From NCBI GenBank assembly GCA_009733775.1, contig WOGZ01000016.1, positions 1 to 64,000 of the forward strand: DNA of 64,000 nt, written 5' to 3'. Positions within the stretch are counted from its first letter, which is position 1. Every line of letters begins with the position of its first letter. The translations under genes were made by a program, and so were the position numbers. The DNA comes from Alectoria sarmentosa (lineage: Eukaryota; Ascomycota; Lecanoromycetes; Lecanorales; Parmeliaceae). The notes beneath the pieces were generated by a model that made no database searches, was not told the DNA's origin, and worked only from the letters and a program-made list of their open reading frames with translations. Below are positions 34,701-47,294 of the stretch, piece by piece.

Positions 34701-37700
34701 AATGCGAATTATACGAGCATAATTTAAAATCTTTAAATGTTAATATTAATATTTCGTTTATAATTTCATATTAATAATAATAATAATAAATGATAATAAT
34801 TTCAAGAACAAGTTTTAATAAAGTTTTTAATATATAATATATAATATATATTATATAATTGGAAAAAATTATATTTTAAAACATTTCGAAATTGTTTTAA
34901 AATTAAATTATTATTTTATATAAAAAATCGTGAAATTGTTAATTATTATTTATTAATTATTTATTAATTTAAAGATTTTATATTTACATTTTCTTAATTA
35001 TAATGTTTTTAATTTTTAATTTTTAATTTAATTAAATTAACACTTTAATTTTTTTTAAAAGAAATTAACGTTAATTTTTATATATTATATTATAAAAGTC
35101 TTAAAAATTTATTTATTAAATTTATTAAAAGTAAATTTAAATTTAAATTTAATTATATTTTTATTATTATTTATAAATTATTATCTTTATTTTTAAATTT
35201 TATTATTAATTTAAATTAAATTAAATATATTATTAATTATAATATCGTTAATTCAATTTTATTGTAATCGTAAATAAAAGTAATTAATTTACGATTATAA
35301 ATCATAAATTATAAACTTATTTTTTAAAATATAATTTATTTTTGTTCAACATATTTTAAAAACTTAATATAACTTTTTATTTTCGATTATAATTTAAATA
35401 ATATAAATATTTAACGTGTAATTATATTATTAATAAAACTTTAAAAGATTTAAAATATATTTAAAGTAAATTATTGATAAAGTAATAATTAATATTTATT
35501 ATAAATTATAAAAAGTATTATATAATTATTATGTATAAAAATAAAATATATAAAACGTAATACGCTTAATTCGTATAACATAATAAATTTATCTTGATTT
35601 TATATATAATATATAACGTTTTAACGAAATATTTTAATATTTATAATTATAACTTTACGATTTCAATATTTAAACTTTTTAATTTAAATATTTACGTTAA
35701 ATGTTAAAAAATCGTATTAATTATTATATAACAATTATCACGTTTATTTTAATTAATTTTAAATTTATATAATTTCAATCGATATTGTTATCATAAAGTA
35801 TTTAATCTCTTTTTTTTTAAATAAAACGCAATCGAGATTAACGTTAAATAAAAATTATTTAAAATGAAAGATAAATTTGAATATTATTAATGAATAAAGT
35901 CTGACATTGTATTTTCTTTTATCGATTATATTTTCTTTTATCGACGTCGTGATATTATGTGATTACGAAAATTGAATATCTTAATTATAAAATATTATTT
36001 ATTATTCATTTGATTTTGCTCCTTTTTATTTAATCGACGTTATTTATATTCATTTTAAAAACATTTTTAATATATTAATCGTGCGCTTTTTCATTATAAA
36101 CTCAAATAATAATAAATTGAATAATTAATTTCGTTCATTTTTAACAATAAAGCGTAACTTTCTCATTTTTAATAAAATACGCCTTTTCGAATTTTGATCA
36201 AAACAATGTGAAAAGATTTGCAGAATTTATATATATAAACGTTTTATAAAACGTGCATTATGTATATAAATAAAATCATCTTATTTATAAAAAATGCGAT
36301 TAAATAATAAATTAAATAATTGTTAACATAAAGAATACGTATTTAAAAAAAAACATTTATAAATCTTGAAAATTGAATTAATTAAATTAATAAAAAGGTC
36401 TCGAATCAAATGTGAATGTTTTATATTCGTATTTTATAAAAGCAATTTGAAATTTTATAAAAAAATCGTTTATAATGCGCATCGCATTCATCTTGATTAA
36501 GAGATATTATAAACGAATAATTTGATTTAAAATTTTATTATATATGAGCGAATTGATATGTTTGTCATCGTCGACGTATTATTAAAATTCATTTTCATTA
36601 TATTTTATTTGAGCGGAGATAAAATTCAATGAGAGATTTTAAAATAATTTAAAACACTTTTATTATAATTTTTGAAGAGCGTTAAATATGTCGAGATCGA
36701 TAATATTAAAAGTCTTTTATAAAACAAATTTAATCGTGTTTTAAATGTAAGATTTCATAAAAAATTAATGCTCGACTTTGCGATAATTAATAAAAAGAAT
36801 TATAATCTTAAAAAACTTAAAAGAAATAATTTATTTAACGATAACATCAATTATTCAAAAATGAATAAAAGAAAAATTTATTTATATATTCGTTTATTTG
36901 ATAAAACGTTGACATTTTAAAATAATTCGTATTTCGTTATTAAAGTTGAAAAATGCAAAATTGCGTGAACGTTTAAGAAAATTATCATTTTATTTTTGAT
37001 AATTGCTTTTGATAATATCGATTTTACATTTATGTTAAAAATGTTAAATGTTATTTGATTTACTTGATTTGTTATAACGTTAAATTGATTTTTCGTTTTT
37101 AAAAATGTTATTCGAATTCTCTTTTTTTTTATCTTCTTTATTTTAATCTGCTTAATTTTCTTTTTTATTATTATCATTATTATATTCATTATTAGTTGAA
37201 ATTTTAATTTAATTTCGAAAATAATTAAAAATAACATAACTCGTTTTTGAACGCTCAAAATTATAAAAATAATCAAATTATTATTTTTAATGATTTGAGT
37301 TAAAAACAAAATAATTTATTCATTAATTGTTTTTTTTATAATGTATCGCTTTTGCGTTATCAAAATAATTTTATATTTCATTTTTACATAAAATAGACGA
37401 AGCGGTTATTTTTATAATAATATTAAAATAATGATCGAAGCTTTCGCACATTTTGATATGATTCAAGATTTCATATGCGTTATAAAAGATTATATGCGTT
37501 TTTAATTAAAGGGGAATGAAAATGCGCGGAATTGAATTGTAAAGTCTTCGAATGTTTATTTAATAAAAATATCTTTATATAATACGAACATGATTTTTTT
37601 AATAATATTTATAAATTCGTTATATGCGAAATCGTTTAATCGATTTATAATCAAATCAAAAATTGAAATTATTGTTTATAACGTTAAAGGTTTTGTTATT

Positions 37701-40700
37701 AAATCGTATTATCGAAAATGATTCATTTATTAAATTATTCTTATTAACACACCGCGAACTTTTTTATATAACGTTTGATAATAATAATAATTATGATAAT
37801 AAATGTCGAAATTTATATTGTTTCTCATATTTTAATCTACATAATATATTTTATAAAATAAATTCGCAATAAATTTTAAAAACTTAATCGCTTTTTATTG
37901 CGATTTTATATTATTTATAAATATTAAAATGAAAACTTAAATCGTTTTAATATCGTCATTAATTCGTAAATTATAATTTTCTTTAAACATTCGAAATTCT
38001 TCAATTAAAGTCTCGACGATATTATTTAAATAAAAATCGGGCGAGTTAAGCGTGATGAGAAACACATTTTTAATATATTATCGTTTTAATAATGTTAACG
38101 TCGAGGTCGTAAAATAAATGTTAATTAAATTTCGATATATATTTCGATAAAGATCGAAATCGTTTATAAAGCATATAAACGAAAACGATAAAACATTAAA
38201 TTTTAAGATTTTTATGATTTTGACACGTTTATAATATTGAATTTCCAATAATTTTTTAATAATGATCAATTAATTAACGAATCGATATTTTTGATATTGA
38301 CGATTGAAAACAATCTTTATTAATGCGTTAATCTCTCGATTGATTTTTTCGAATGTGTATTGAATTGTTATATATTTTATATACGAAATTTGTTTAAATT
38401 TTAATTTAACAATATCATTTTTAATTAAAATCATGTTTTGAGAAATAAATGCGTTTAATTATATCTTTATAACGATTTTTTATATAAAAACAAATATAAC
38501 ATTTTTAATAATAAAGCTTGATCGCCTATCTCTATCAAAAAAAAAACATATAAATAAAATTTAAATCGTTATATTAAACGAAATTCGAAAGGATAATAAA
38601 ACTTTAATTTTAAGAATATTTGACATAATTAATTAAATATATTCGTATATTTAATTTTTAATAATGATTTTATCAAAGCTCAATAACGCTTTTAATAATA
38701 TTTATTATATTAAAATAAAATTTAATATTTTTGTTTTTGATGCTCAATAATATCATAATTAAATATTTAAAATTAAAATAATATATATTCGCTATTATAT
38801 CAAAGGTGTTAAATAACATTTTTTTAATTTTGATAAAAATCTTGAATTTTTATATTAATGAAAACGAAAATCTATTTTGAGTTCAAGATTATAATATAAA
38901 GAAACGCGTCAATAATTTCTTTACATTTACGTCGTCTTTTAAAATTAATATCTTTTATAAAGATGTATAATCAAAACGCGTAATGTTTTTGATTTCATAT
39001 TAAATTATAAAATCAAAAATGAAATTTGTGATCTCGCGTTTAAAACGATATTTTGATATATTAATAATATTATTTTCAAAATTATCGAATAAATTAAAAA
39101 ATTTAAGTTCGAAAATATTTATAAAGATTTCGTTAAAGGTAAATGAGGAGATTATATAAATATTGCGTAAACGCGAACGAAAGATTTCGAATGTTAATTA
39201 TAAAAACGCGAAAATGAAAATAATAAATTATTTAGGTGAGTTTGAAAAAATAACGTCGATGTTAATTTTTTCGACGTCGAATTTATCGTTATTTAAGAGA
39301 TATTGCATAATATGATTAAATTTACATTATTATAAATTTGATTGTAATTGCTCTTTAATGAGAATCTTATTTTTTTCATTAATTATTTTTAAAATATATG
39401 TTTTAACTTCTTTTGATTTGCTCGCGCTTTATAAATTTTTTTATATATTTAATTTCAAATTTAAAGTGTTTCATATTTATTAATTATCAAATTAACGTGT
39501 TATATGAAAATTAATGAAGATTTCGAAATTAAAATTTATGCGTTTAATAAAAAACGTTATAAAACGTTCAAAAATAAGCGTGCGTGTTAAAGATTTTAAA
39601 AGATCGCGAAAAGACATTGATAATATTTGATCATCATCATTTAAACTTGATTTTAATTAATATTCATTTATATTTAATGCTCATTTTATGATTTATAATA
39701 ATTTTATTATTCGAAAGCTTTTAACGATGTTGCAATCGTATTTTTTATTAAGATAATAACAAAATTAACAAATTAATCAAATTAATAAACTTTATCTTCA
39801 TTTAATTATTATAATACATTTATTTTAAATTTATATATTTAATTTTCGCCTCTTTTATACGTGCGTTTATTTTAAAATATGTTTATTCACGTGTTATAAT
39901 TTATCAATATGATAAATTTTATTAATATTAAATCTTCTGCGTTAACGACGTGAAGTCATATTTAAATTTATAAATAACAAAATTAATATAAATTCAATTT
40001 TGAGCGAAGTATTTGCGAGATAAGGTTATGAGACGAAATTTTTTCATCTCGTATATTCGCATTTCAATCTCTTCACAAGTTCTTTTTTTTAATTATCATA
40101 TCATCATTATTTACAATTACAAATTTCAACACTTTTAACACGCATTTATGTGATTATATTATACGCACATTTTATATTTACATTAAATCTTAATTATTTA
40201 TTTTAAATTATCAAAAATTGATAACGTATTAAATTCTTCTCTTTATAATCAAATCTATTTTTTTCGCGTATTTAAATCGTTATCGCATATAATTATTAAT
40301 AAAGATATTTCACTCTCAATTTTTATTATTTTAATTAATCACTTTTATTAACATTTAAATTCTTTTTTTATTTCAATTCGTAATAAGCGTAAAAATTTAA
40401 ACGACATAAAATAAAATAAAATAAATCGAGAAAAGATAACATTAAAATTAAATAAAAATATAAAAATAATTTGAAATATGCGAATAATATGACGAAAATA
40501 ATAAAAACAATATAAAAATTATTATAACGCTTGAAAATGAGCGAGATAATGTAAACAAATATTTAATAATTATAAATAACGAAAATGAGAAATGATAAAG
40601 ATGTTAATGATGATAATAAAGATAAAATAAAGATAAAATGAAAATACGTTGAGAACACGTTAAGATTATTATTAAAACACGTTAATAACGCGTAAAAAAC

Positions 40701-43700
40701 ACGTGTTAAATATTAAAATGCGTATAATCGTAAATTTCGCGAAATCGAAATGAAGAAAAACACGCGTCGTTATGTGATAAAAACGTGTTAAAAATTCAGC
40801 GCGCGTTAATAAAAATCTAAAAATATTTCGATGATCGATCATTTATATAAAAAATTTAAATATTAACGAAATCGAAATGAAAAAAAGCGTTTATCATTAT
40901 TTGTTAATATCATATCAAATCTCAAACTCTTATTCAAATGTTTAAAAGATATAATTTAATAATAAATCATTAAATCTAAATCTCAAAATATTAATTTATA
41001 TATGAATTTTGCGTTAGACTTTTTATTTTTCTTACTTACGATCTTGCATTAAACGTTTATTTTACGTAAAAAATCGCGTTAGATTTTAACGCGTAACTCG
41101 CGACGTAATCACAACGCGTAATTCGCAACGCGTATTTTGCAAAATAATGAATATAATTCGATTTAATAAATAATTTTCAACTTGTTTTTATTTTCAAATT
41201 TTAATAAAAATAATACGTTTTATATTTATTTTATGATTTATATTATTTTTTACTTTATTTTTATATATCATTAATTCATAATTTTAATTTAATTTAATAT
41301 ATTTAATTTTATTTTATTTTAATTATATAATAATACGTTTTTATTAAAATTTTAATATTAATAACGTTTAAATTTTCGAATATATGTTTTAAATCTTATT
41401 TTAAAAGATATATTTAATATAATCTTAATATTTTTATAATTATTTTAATATTGAATTTATATAATTTAAAATTTAAAATTAATTAATATTTTAAATAAAA
41501 ATAAAAATAAAAATAATCACATTATCGAAACACAATTTTAATTATAACTTTTTTAAATATAAAAGCGTATTTATTTACAATATAAGTCGTTTCAATTTTA
41601 TATAATAATATTATATTAAAATATATTATATATTTAATAATAATTTATTAAAAAAATAAATTATTATAATACATTAATAATATAAAAATATTATTTAAAA
41701 GAAATATAAATAACGATTTTAACTTTTAATTATTATTATAAAGTTATTATCGTTTATTTAATTTTACGATTTATTTTAATAAAGATTAAATATTACGAAT
41801 AAATGAATTAAAATTATTAATTAATAATTTAATGAAATTAATAAATTAATAAATTTAAATTTAAATTTAATATTATCAACGATTATAAAATAACTTCGAT
41901 ATTTGAATATAAAATAATTATATTATAAAATATACGCTATAATTAATATTTTGCAAATTTTAATTTAATATTTTAATATATTTAAATAATATAAAAAAGC
42001 GAGATAAAAGAATAATAAACTATTTAATAATTATTATATTATATACGTTTTTAAATTATAATTTATTAAAAAATCTCATTTATTAAAAAGTTTCAAAACG
42101 ATATAATATTTAATATATAATAAAATATATATTCGTTTAAAATATAATACGAAAATAATTTTATTTTATAAAAATAAAAAATAAGTTTGTTTAAATAAAC
42201 GTAAGAGATATTAATATTGAAAAAATCGAACATAAGTTTAATATTTTATCTCTTATTCTCTTTCAATTTGTTTTAAAAAAGCATAACGCAATCGACGAAT
42301 CGAATTTTCAAATTGTCGATTTAACGTACGTTTAGTTTCTCCGCACTTTTATATCGCTCGCATTTTTAATTCATTAATAAAATCATTAATCATAACGTTT
42401 ATTTTTTTTATACGTATTCGAATTTGATTTCAAATTATTTATTATTATGTAATAAGCGTTAATCGAATAATTCGATTATTAAAAATTTTTAAATATTACG
42501 ATTATGATTTTAATTATTATTATTATTATCGTTATTAAAATATTAATTCTCAATTCTTTACTTTTCGCGTCTCGTTTAATTATTAATAAAAAATAATGAT
42601 TAATATTAAGCAAAGTAATAAAATTAAAAATACGTATTTTTTGTTTCAAATACTCAAAATCGTCGATCGCGCAAATCAAAAAGTTAATTATAAATAATAT
42701 TAAATATATTATGTCGAATAATGACGTATATTTTAATAAAAAATGTTATAAAACGTTTAAAAACGTTTTTATTTAAAAATATACGATTATCGAAATAATA
42801 ATCGTATGTTTATTATTTTGCCTTTATAAGATAAGTTAACAAATTATAATGTTAAATAAAAACGTTATTCAAAGTTAAATTTATATTTCAACACATTCGA
42901 AAAGACAAGTTATATAATAAAATTAAAAAGAATTATAATGCGCACGCGATTAAATTAATTTTCGTTTATATAGAGTCACATTATCAAATGTATGTTAACG
43001 CACATTCTCGAATTAAAATATAAATTTGCGATAAATGTTGAGTTTATTTTAAAAAGCTTATTTTGATTTTAAATAAATTTCTTTTGCAATTTAATCGTAA
43101 TAATCAAATTACATTTCGATAACTTTCACGCCGTAAAATTTAAACGATTCGTTATATTTAATTTTTATAATATATTCGATCAAATAAAAAAAAATGTGAT
43201 AAATAATGATGAAAATGTGATTAAGATTTAAATTAAGCTTAATTTCATTTATGTCTTGATCAAGATCTTCGATTTCAAAAAATGCGAGAATAAAAAGTCT
43301 TATTTTTCGAAAAAGGTCATTAAGAAACATAAGATTTTCGAATAAACGTTATCAATATCGTTTAAATTTACAAAAAAAGATAAAGAGCGTGCGACATTTT
43401 AATAAAAATTAACTTTGATATGATGAATTCGAAAAACGTGTCGACGATATATATGCTTTGTTTATTGTATTTAACGATAACGTTATTGTTTTGATAACGA
43501 TATTTTTTATTATAATTATTTTGTTAAAGATATCTCTTGCTGCGCTGAATTTATCGTTTTAATCTTTCGATTTAATGTTATTTATGTTATTATATATTTA
43601 TATAATTAAAAAATTAAATAAGTAATTTATGATCGCAATATATTTTGAATTTTACGTTTATTTAAATTAAATTACGAAGAAAAACGTCGCTTTTTATTTA

Positions 43701-44490
43701 ATGTTTATTTAAAATTAATTTCAATTGAGAATTATATAATATTTTATTTTATGATAATATTTTAATGTTATTTTGCTTTAATTACAATTATCGACTTAAA
43801 TTGATATTAAAAATATAACATTATTTTTATTATCGCATAAATGAAAGCTTAAATATTCATTTTTAAATCATTTTCAAATCTTTTAAGTTTTATTGAGTTG
43901 ACGCAATCTCATATTAATGAGATATCATAATAATGTATTTTAATTCAATTTGAAATTTATGTTATAAAACGTCGACGATAATGTTATAAATATAATTTTT
44001 TATATGCAAGCTTTTTTATGTATAAGTTTTATAAAATAATTCATATATTATATAAAAGTTTATCGATATCGTTATTAATCCTTAATTTTGTGACGAAATT
44101 TATGAAATAAAAAGTCTTTTTATTAAAAATAGTTTGTTTATATAAGATTGTTAATGTTATTATTAATTAATATATATATTAACAAAACTTCGAATTTGCA
44201 ATGATTTTAATATTAAATATATTTATTTCAAATACATTTTCATAATCTTTTATTATAAATTTATGATTTTCAAAAAAGATATTCGCTTAATGAGAATTTT
44301 CTTTTTTTTTAATATCGTTAATGATAACGTTTCAACAAATGTTGAAATTTTATTAAATCTCTTAAATAAAAGCATTTTAAAACTTTAAGCATACGTCGAT
44401 ATCATTTATTCAAAATATCGTTATTATAGAAGATTTGTATATTATAAAAATCGCAATAGCATTATGAGTTTGAAAAGTTTATTGATAGGG
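31800..44490. other. A+T-rich (RIP-like) block without genes
   Basis: About 12.7 kb of extreme A+T with sharp edges. Stops are dense in all frames. The longest open frames (36,917-37,309 minus, 130 codons; 33,940-34,203 minus, 87 codons) are runs of Ile/Lys/Asn/Phe/Leu with no domain. TpA, AATT and TTAA are very common, as expected after C-to-T changes on both strands; scattered CpG survives. Two still poorer cores (about 34,830-35,800 and 41,200-42,150) almost lack C and G. Interpretation: one or more transposable elements mutated beyond recognition, probably heterochromatic. A centromere-like region cannot be excluded. Confidence 0.8.
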
Positions 44491-44492
44491 TG

Positions 44493-44794
44493 TGTTACAA
44501 AATGAGGCTTCTGATAGGCTATAGGCATGATTGCGAAAAACCCCTTACCGCCCTTAAAGTATTTTGTGAGCATTTGCGTGACGCGCGCTTGATAAAGTAG
44601 ACGCGGATGTTTTGAGAACGCGTTGCACGCGGTCTTCTGACAGACTATTTTTAGATGGCTGCGTAGAGCATCCTGCTAAGGCGGAGCCTTGCCCGGTTTA
44701 GCCGGCTGCTGCTTAAGTAGACTCGGCCGCTATCACCGGAGAGCTTTGACATCCTTTTTCCGTGCCTGCAAGGTGTGATGATTCATTTTGTACA
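44493..44794 (+). mobile_element. Solo LTR- or MITE-like element, not RIP-mutated
   Basis: This 302-bp segment begins TGTTACAAAATGA and ends TCATTTTGTACA, so its ends are near-perfect inverted repeats of 12-13 bp with TG...CA termini. Internal composition is ordinary (for example 'acgcgcgcttgataaagtag'), in sharp contrast to the A+T block it abuts. Its first about 70 bp are related to the left block edge (31,717-31,795, inverted). I do not see a matching target-site duplication ('gggtg' left, 'tagaa' right), which weakens a simple-insertion reading. Confidence 0.5.
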
Positions 44795-45127
44795 TAGAAA
44801 TGGAGCTGTGGAAAGATTCAGACCTCGACCCCTCGGAGATTTCCACGTGTTTCCTCTCATACACAGCATTCGTTCGACGTCAACCCCGCAGCTATATTAT
44901 TGGGAACCATTGTACTCGTATCAGTAATCGTATCAGTATTCGTGTCAGCACTCGAAGAAGCTCTCCTCCCAATAAACGAACTCCCTCACCCCAATGGATT
45001 TCGACATTGATCATGCTGCATACTCAGTTTCTTGCTTTATCTACGCCATCTCTCCCTCCTAGCATGCCACGATGTTTCAAACTTGTTGCTAATCTAATTT
45101 TCCAGGTCCGTCTACGTTATTGTCACT

Positions 45128-45905
45128 ATGGCTGATAGAAGCTTAAGAAAGATCCTCGAATTGGCACTACTCCTCCTACTGCTCAGTTTCAAATCAAGCG
45201 AAACCCAACCGACATTGGAGCCGACTGTTCTTGCGACGCGAGATGTTGCGGGTGGGGAGCGGGCTTGGTAAATTTTCCAAATGAGGCAGCCAGCGCATCG
45301 TCGTTAGGACGCTCTTGCACATTGGTATCAGCGACGCCGTTGACCGCCTCGACATCCGCGAGCCATATGACCTCGTATCCAGCCGCAAATAACACTTGTT
45401 CGGCCTCTGAGACAAGCCCAGCCACGAAAGCCATCTCATCAGGTTTTACAACAAAGGACAAGCTTCTCGTCGGCTTCATAGTCCCTATCGTTGCGCTCGT
45501 GTCGTTCTTGCTTGGCATGATACACCTCTGTGGACGTCAAAAACCGAGACAGCCTGGCAAGGATACGAACGTTCTGACGCCTATTCGGAAGCCACCCAGC
45601 CGTACCTTCAGCGGAAGGCACAACTGGAAGCCAATGACAGGCGCTTACTTGGATTGGAGACGGGCCAAATGAGGTATGAGAGGAACGGCGAGGATGACAT
45701 ACAGGATATGTCAGGGGCAGACGCCAGAATCGAAATTGACACTGTAGCGACACCTAGTATGCCATCTCTTCAAGAAACGCATGAATTGAGGGGTGAAGAA
45801 TTTTCCGAACAACTGGAGGCTCCACAACTGAGGAAACGCTGTCCCTGTATGTATGGCAAGGTGCTACATATGCGCCTCACGCGATGCGGTTGCAATCTCC
45901 CCTAA
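45128..45905 (+). CDS. Secreted-type single-pass membrane protein, possibly frameshifted
   Basis: Starts MADRSLRKILELALLLLLLS (signal peptide). An intron is needed before the next part; a 56-bp intron (donor gtgggg, acceptor ...gttag at about 45,299) restores frame but its donor is weak. A Ser/Thr/Ala-rich ectodomain follows, then the membrane helix KLLVGFIVPIVALVSFLLG (near 45,460-45,520). The cytoplasmic tail continues in another frame as TETAWQGYERSDAYSEATQP and YLQRKAQLEANDRRLLGLE, ending at 45,905. No intron fits that second change, so a one-base frameshift near the 'caaaaacc' at 45,540 is likely. The layout resembles fungal wall-sensor-like proteins, but no known domain is seen. A paralogue lies at 51,842-52,494. 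Confidence 0.5.
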
Positions 45906-46129
45906 AGATACAAATAAACATCCGCTTTTTGAGATTCATACTTGATCAGGTGTAGGTACTGATGAACATGTTGCGTCGCGCCGGTAGATACTGCTTCCCC
46001 ACGGGTATTCCCGTCACACCCATGGATAAGACGGATATCCATAGGAAACTGTACTACATCCTCATGGGCCCGTCACACCCGTCTCACGGGCAAATGCCCA
46101 CCAATCGCTCGCATTTTATCCGACGAGGG

Positions 46130-46440
46130 GAACCTAACCTAATCTGACCTGAAAACACAATCGCCTAACCCAGCCTAACCCACCGTTACCCTTCAACAGC
46201 CCCTGAGATCGAAGAGGTCTTTGTTCGTCTAACACTCTAACCTAAAGTAACTTGAAAACGCAGTCGTCTAACCGTAACTAACCCACCGTTACCCTCCGGG
46301 AACCCGTGAGGCCGGGGGAGGCGCTTGTTCGCCTAACCTGACATAACCCGAAAACGCAGTCGCCTAAACGTGCCTAACCCTTCGTTGCGCGGAGGGTCAG
46401 TTTTGAAACCCAATGGGGCCGAGGCTGGAATAGCCCGTGT
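46130..46440 (-). repeat. Internal subtelomere-type repeat (three units)
   Basis: Read on the minus strand, about three units of 100-120 bp contain 'ggttaggcgaac', a box like 'cccccggcctcacgggttcc' or 'ctcttcgatctcagggg', 'ggagggtaacggtgggttag', and 'gcgactgcgttttc'. These are the second-type units seen at 640-905, in opposite orientation. Upstream, 45,990-46,110 contains short inverted/direct motifs around 'acgggtattcccgtcacacc' and 'cccgtctcacggg'. Confidence 0.8.
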
Positions 46441-46534
46441 TCCTTGCTATGAGCAAAAAGTCAAATGCATAATTGATTGAGCGGCTCCCTTGATGATATG
46501 CTGGTAAAAACCGATGACAGAGAGTGGATGGTAT

Positions 46535-46760
46535 CAATTTGAGCTGCTGGCGTTGTCGATAATACCAACACCCTTCACACTCCGCCCCATGCTGATGGAG
46601 CTAGTAGATTTCTAAAACGTCAAGCGCACAGAAACGCAGACGCCGATGATGTATTTGCCATATTTCGCAAAAGCGCATGAGACGATTGAGGCAAGTGGGA
46701 GTATTGGAAAAGACAGACAGTTTGCTGGTTCCCGAGAACGAGTCGATTTTGCGTATTGTG
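46535..46760 (+). repeat. Dispersed repeat, copy 1 (unmutated)
   Basis: Shares an ordered set of matches with 55,225-55,460: 'aataccaacacccttcacac'/'aatatcaacactctccacac', 'tccgccccatgctga'/'tgcgccgcacgctga', 'gacgccgatgat'/'gacgctaaggat', 'gtatttgccatatt'/'gtatttgccgtaat', 'aaaagcgcatgaga' in both, and 'attggaaaagac'/'attgaaaagaat'. This copy has normal composition. No gene is supported in 46,440-47,294. Confidence 0.7.
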
Positions 46761-47294
46761 TTGTCAATCAAGCCCGATGTGAGATCGCACATCTCTCCAT
46801 TACAATGCGCTGCTGAATCGAGGCGGGGATATTGTTTGGGCATCTCCATTTTTCCAAGTACTTGCGCGTGCAGGAAAGAAAGGAAAGGAATAAAGGAATT
46901 GGACTGCTCAGCTGGAGGATCGATCTAATGAGAAGATGTCAGAGTGTTCAAGTTGCGAATGCCGGACTCACGGCGACTGTATGCCAGCTCTTCTCGTAAT
47001 AAATTGGGCAGATATTGCCAATGTGACAAGGGAGGGTTTTCAGAGCCTCAATCTGCAGGGGACGTGTCGTGTTGGCATCAGAGAAGATGACCGATTAGGC
47101 ACAAGCTGAGATTGGTATTGATGTGTATATTGTAAGATGGGCAAACCAGTCAGTTTTGCTTAGTAATACGGACGAATAAACACGCTTGCGTTAACATGAT
47201 CCATCTCAGCCCGCTAAAGGGTCGTTTCTCATCCTCTGCCTAATTCAGCCCCGGACTCCGTGGACTTCATCGTCAATGCGTACCCGACCTGGTC

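Noticed and set aside
45189..45518. 109-codon minus-strand frame
   Set aside because: Antisense to the membrane-protein gene; the + strand has the signal peptide, the helix and the motif shared with its paralogue.
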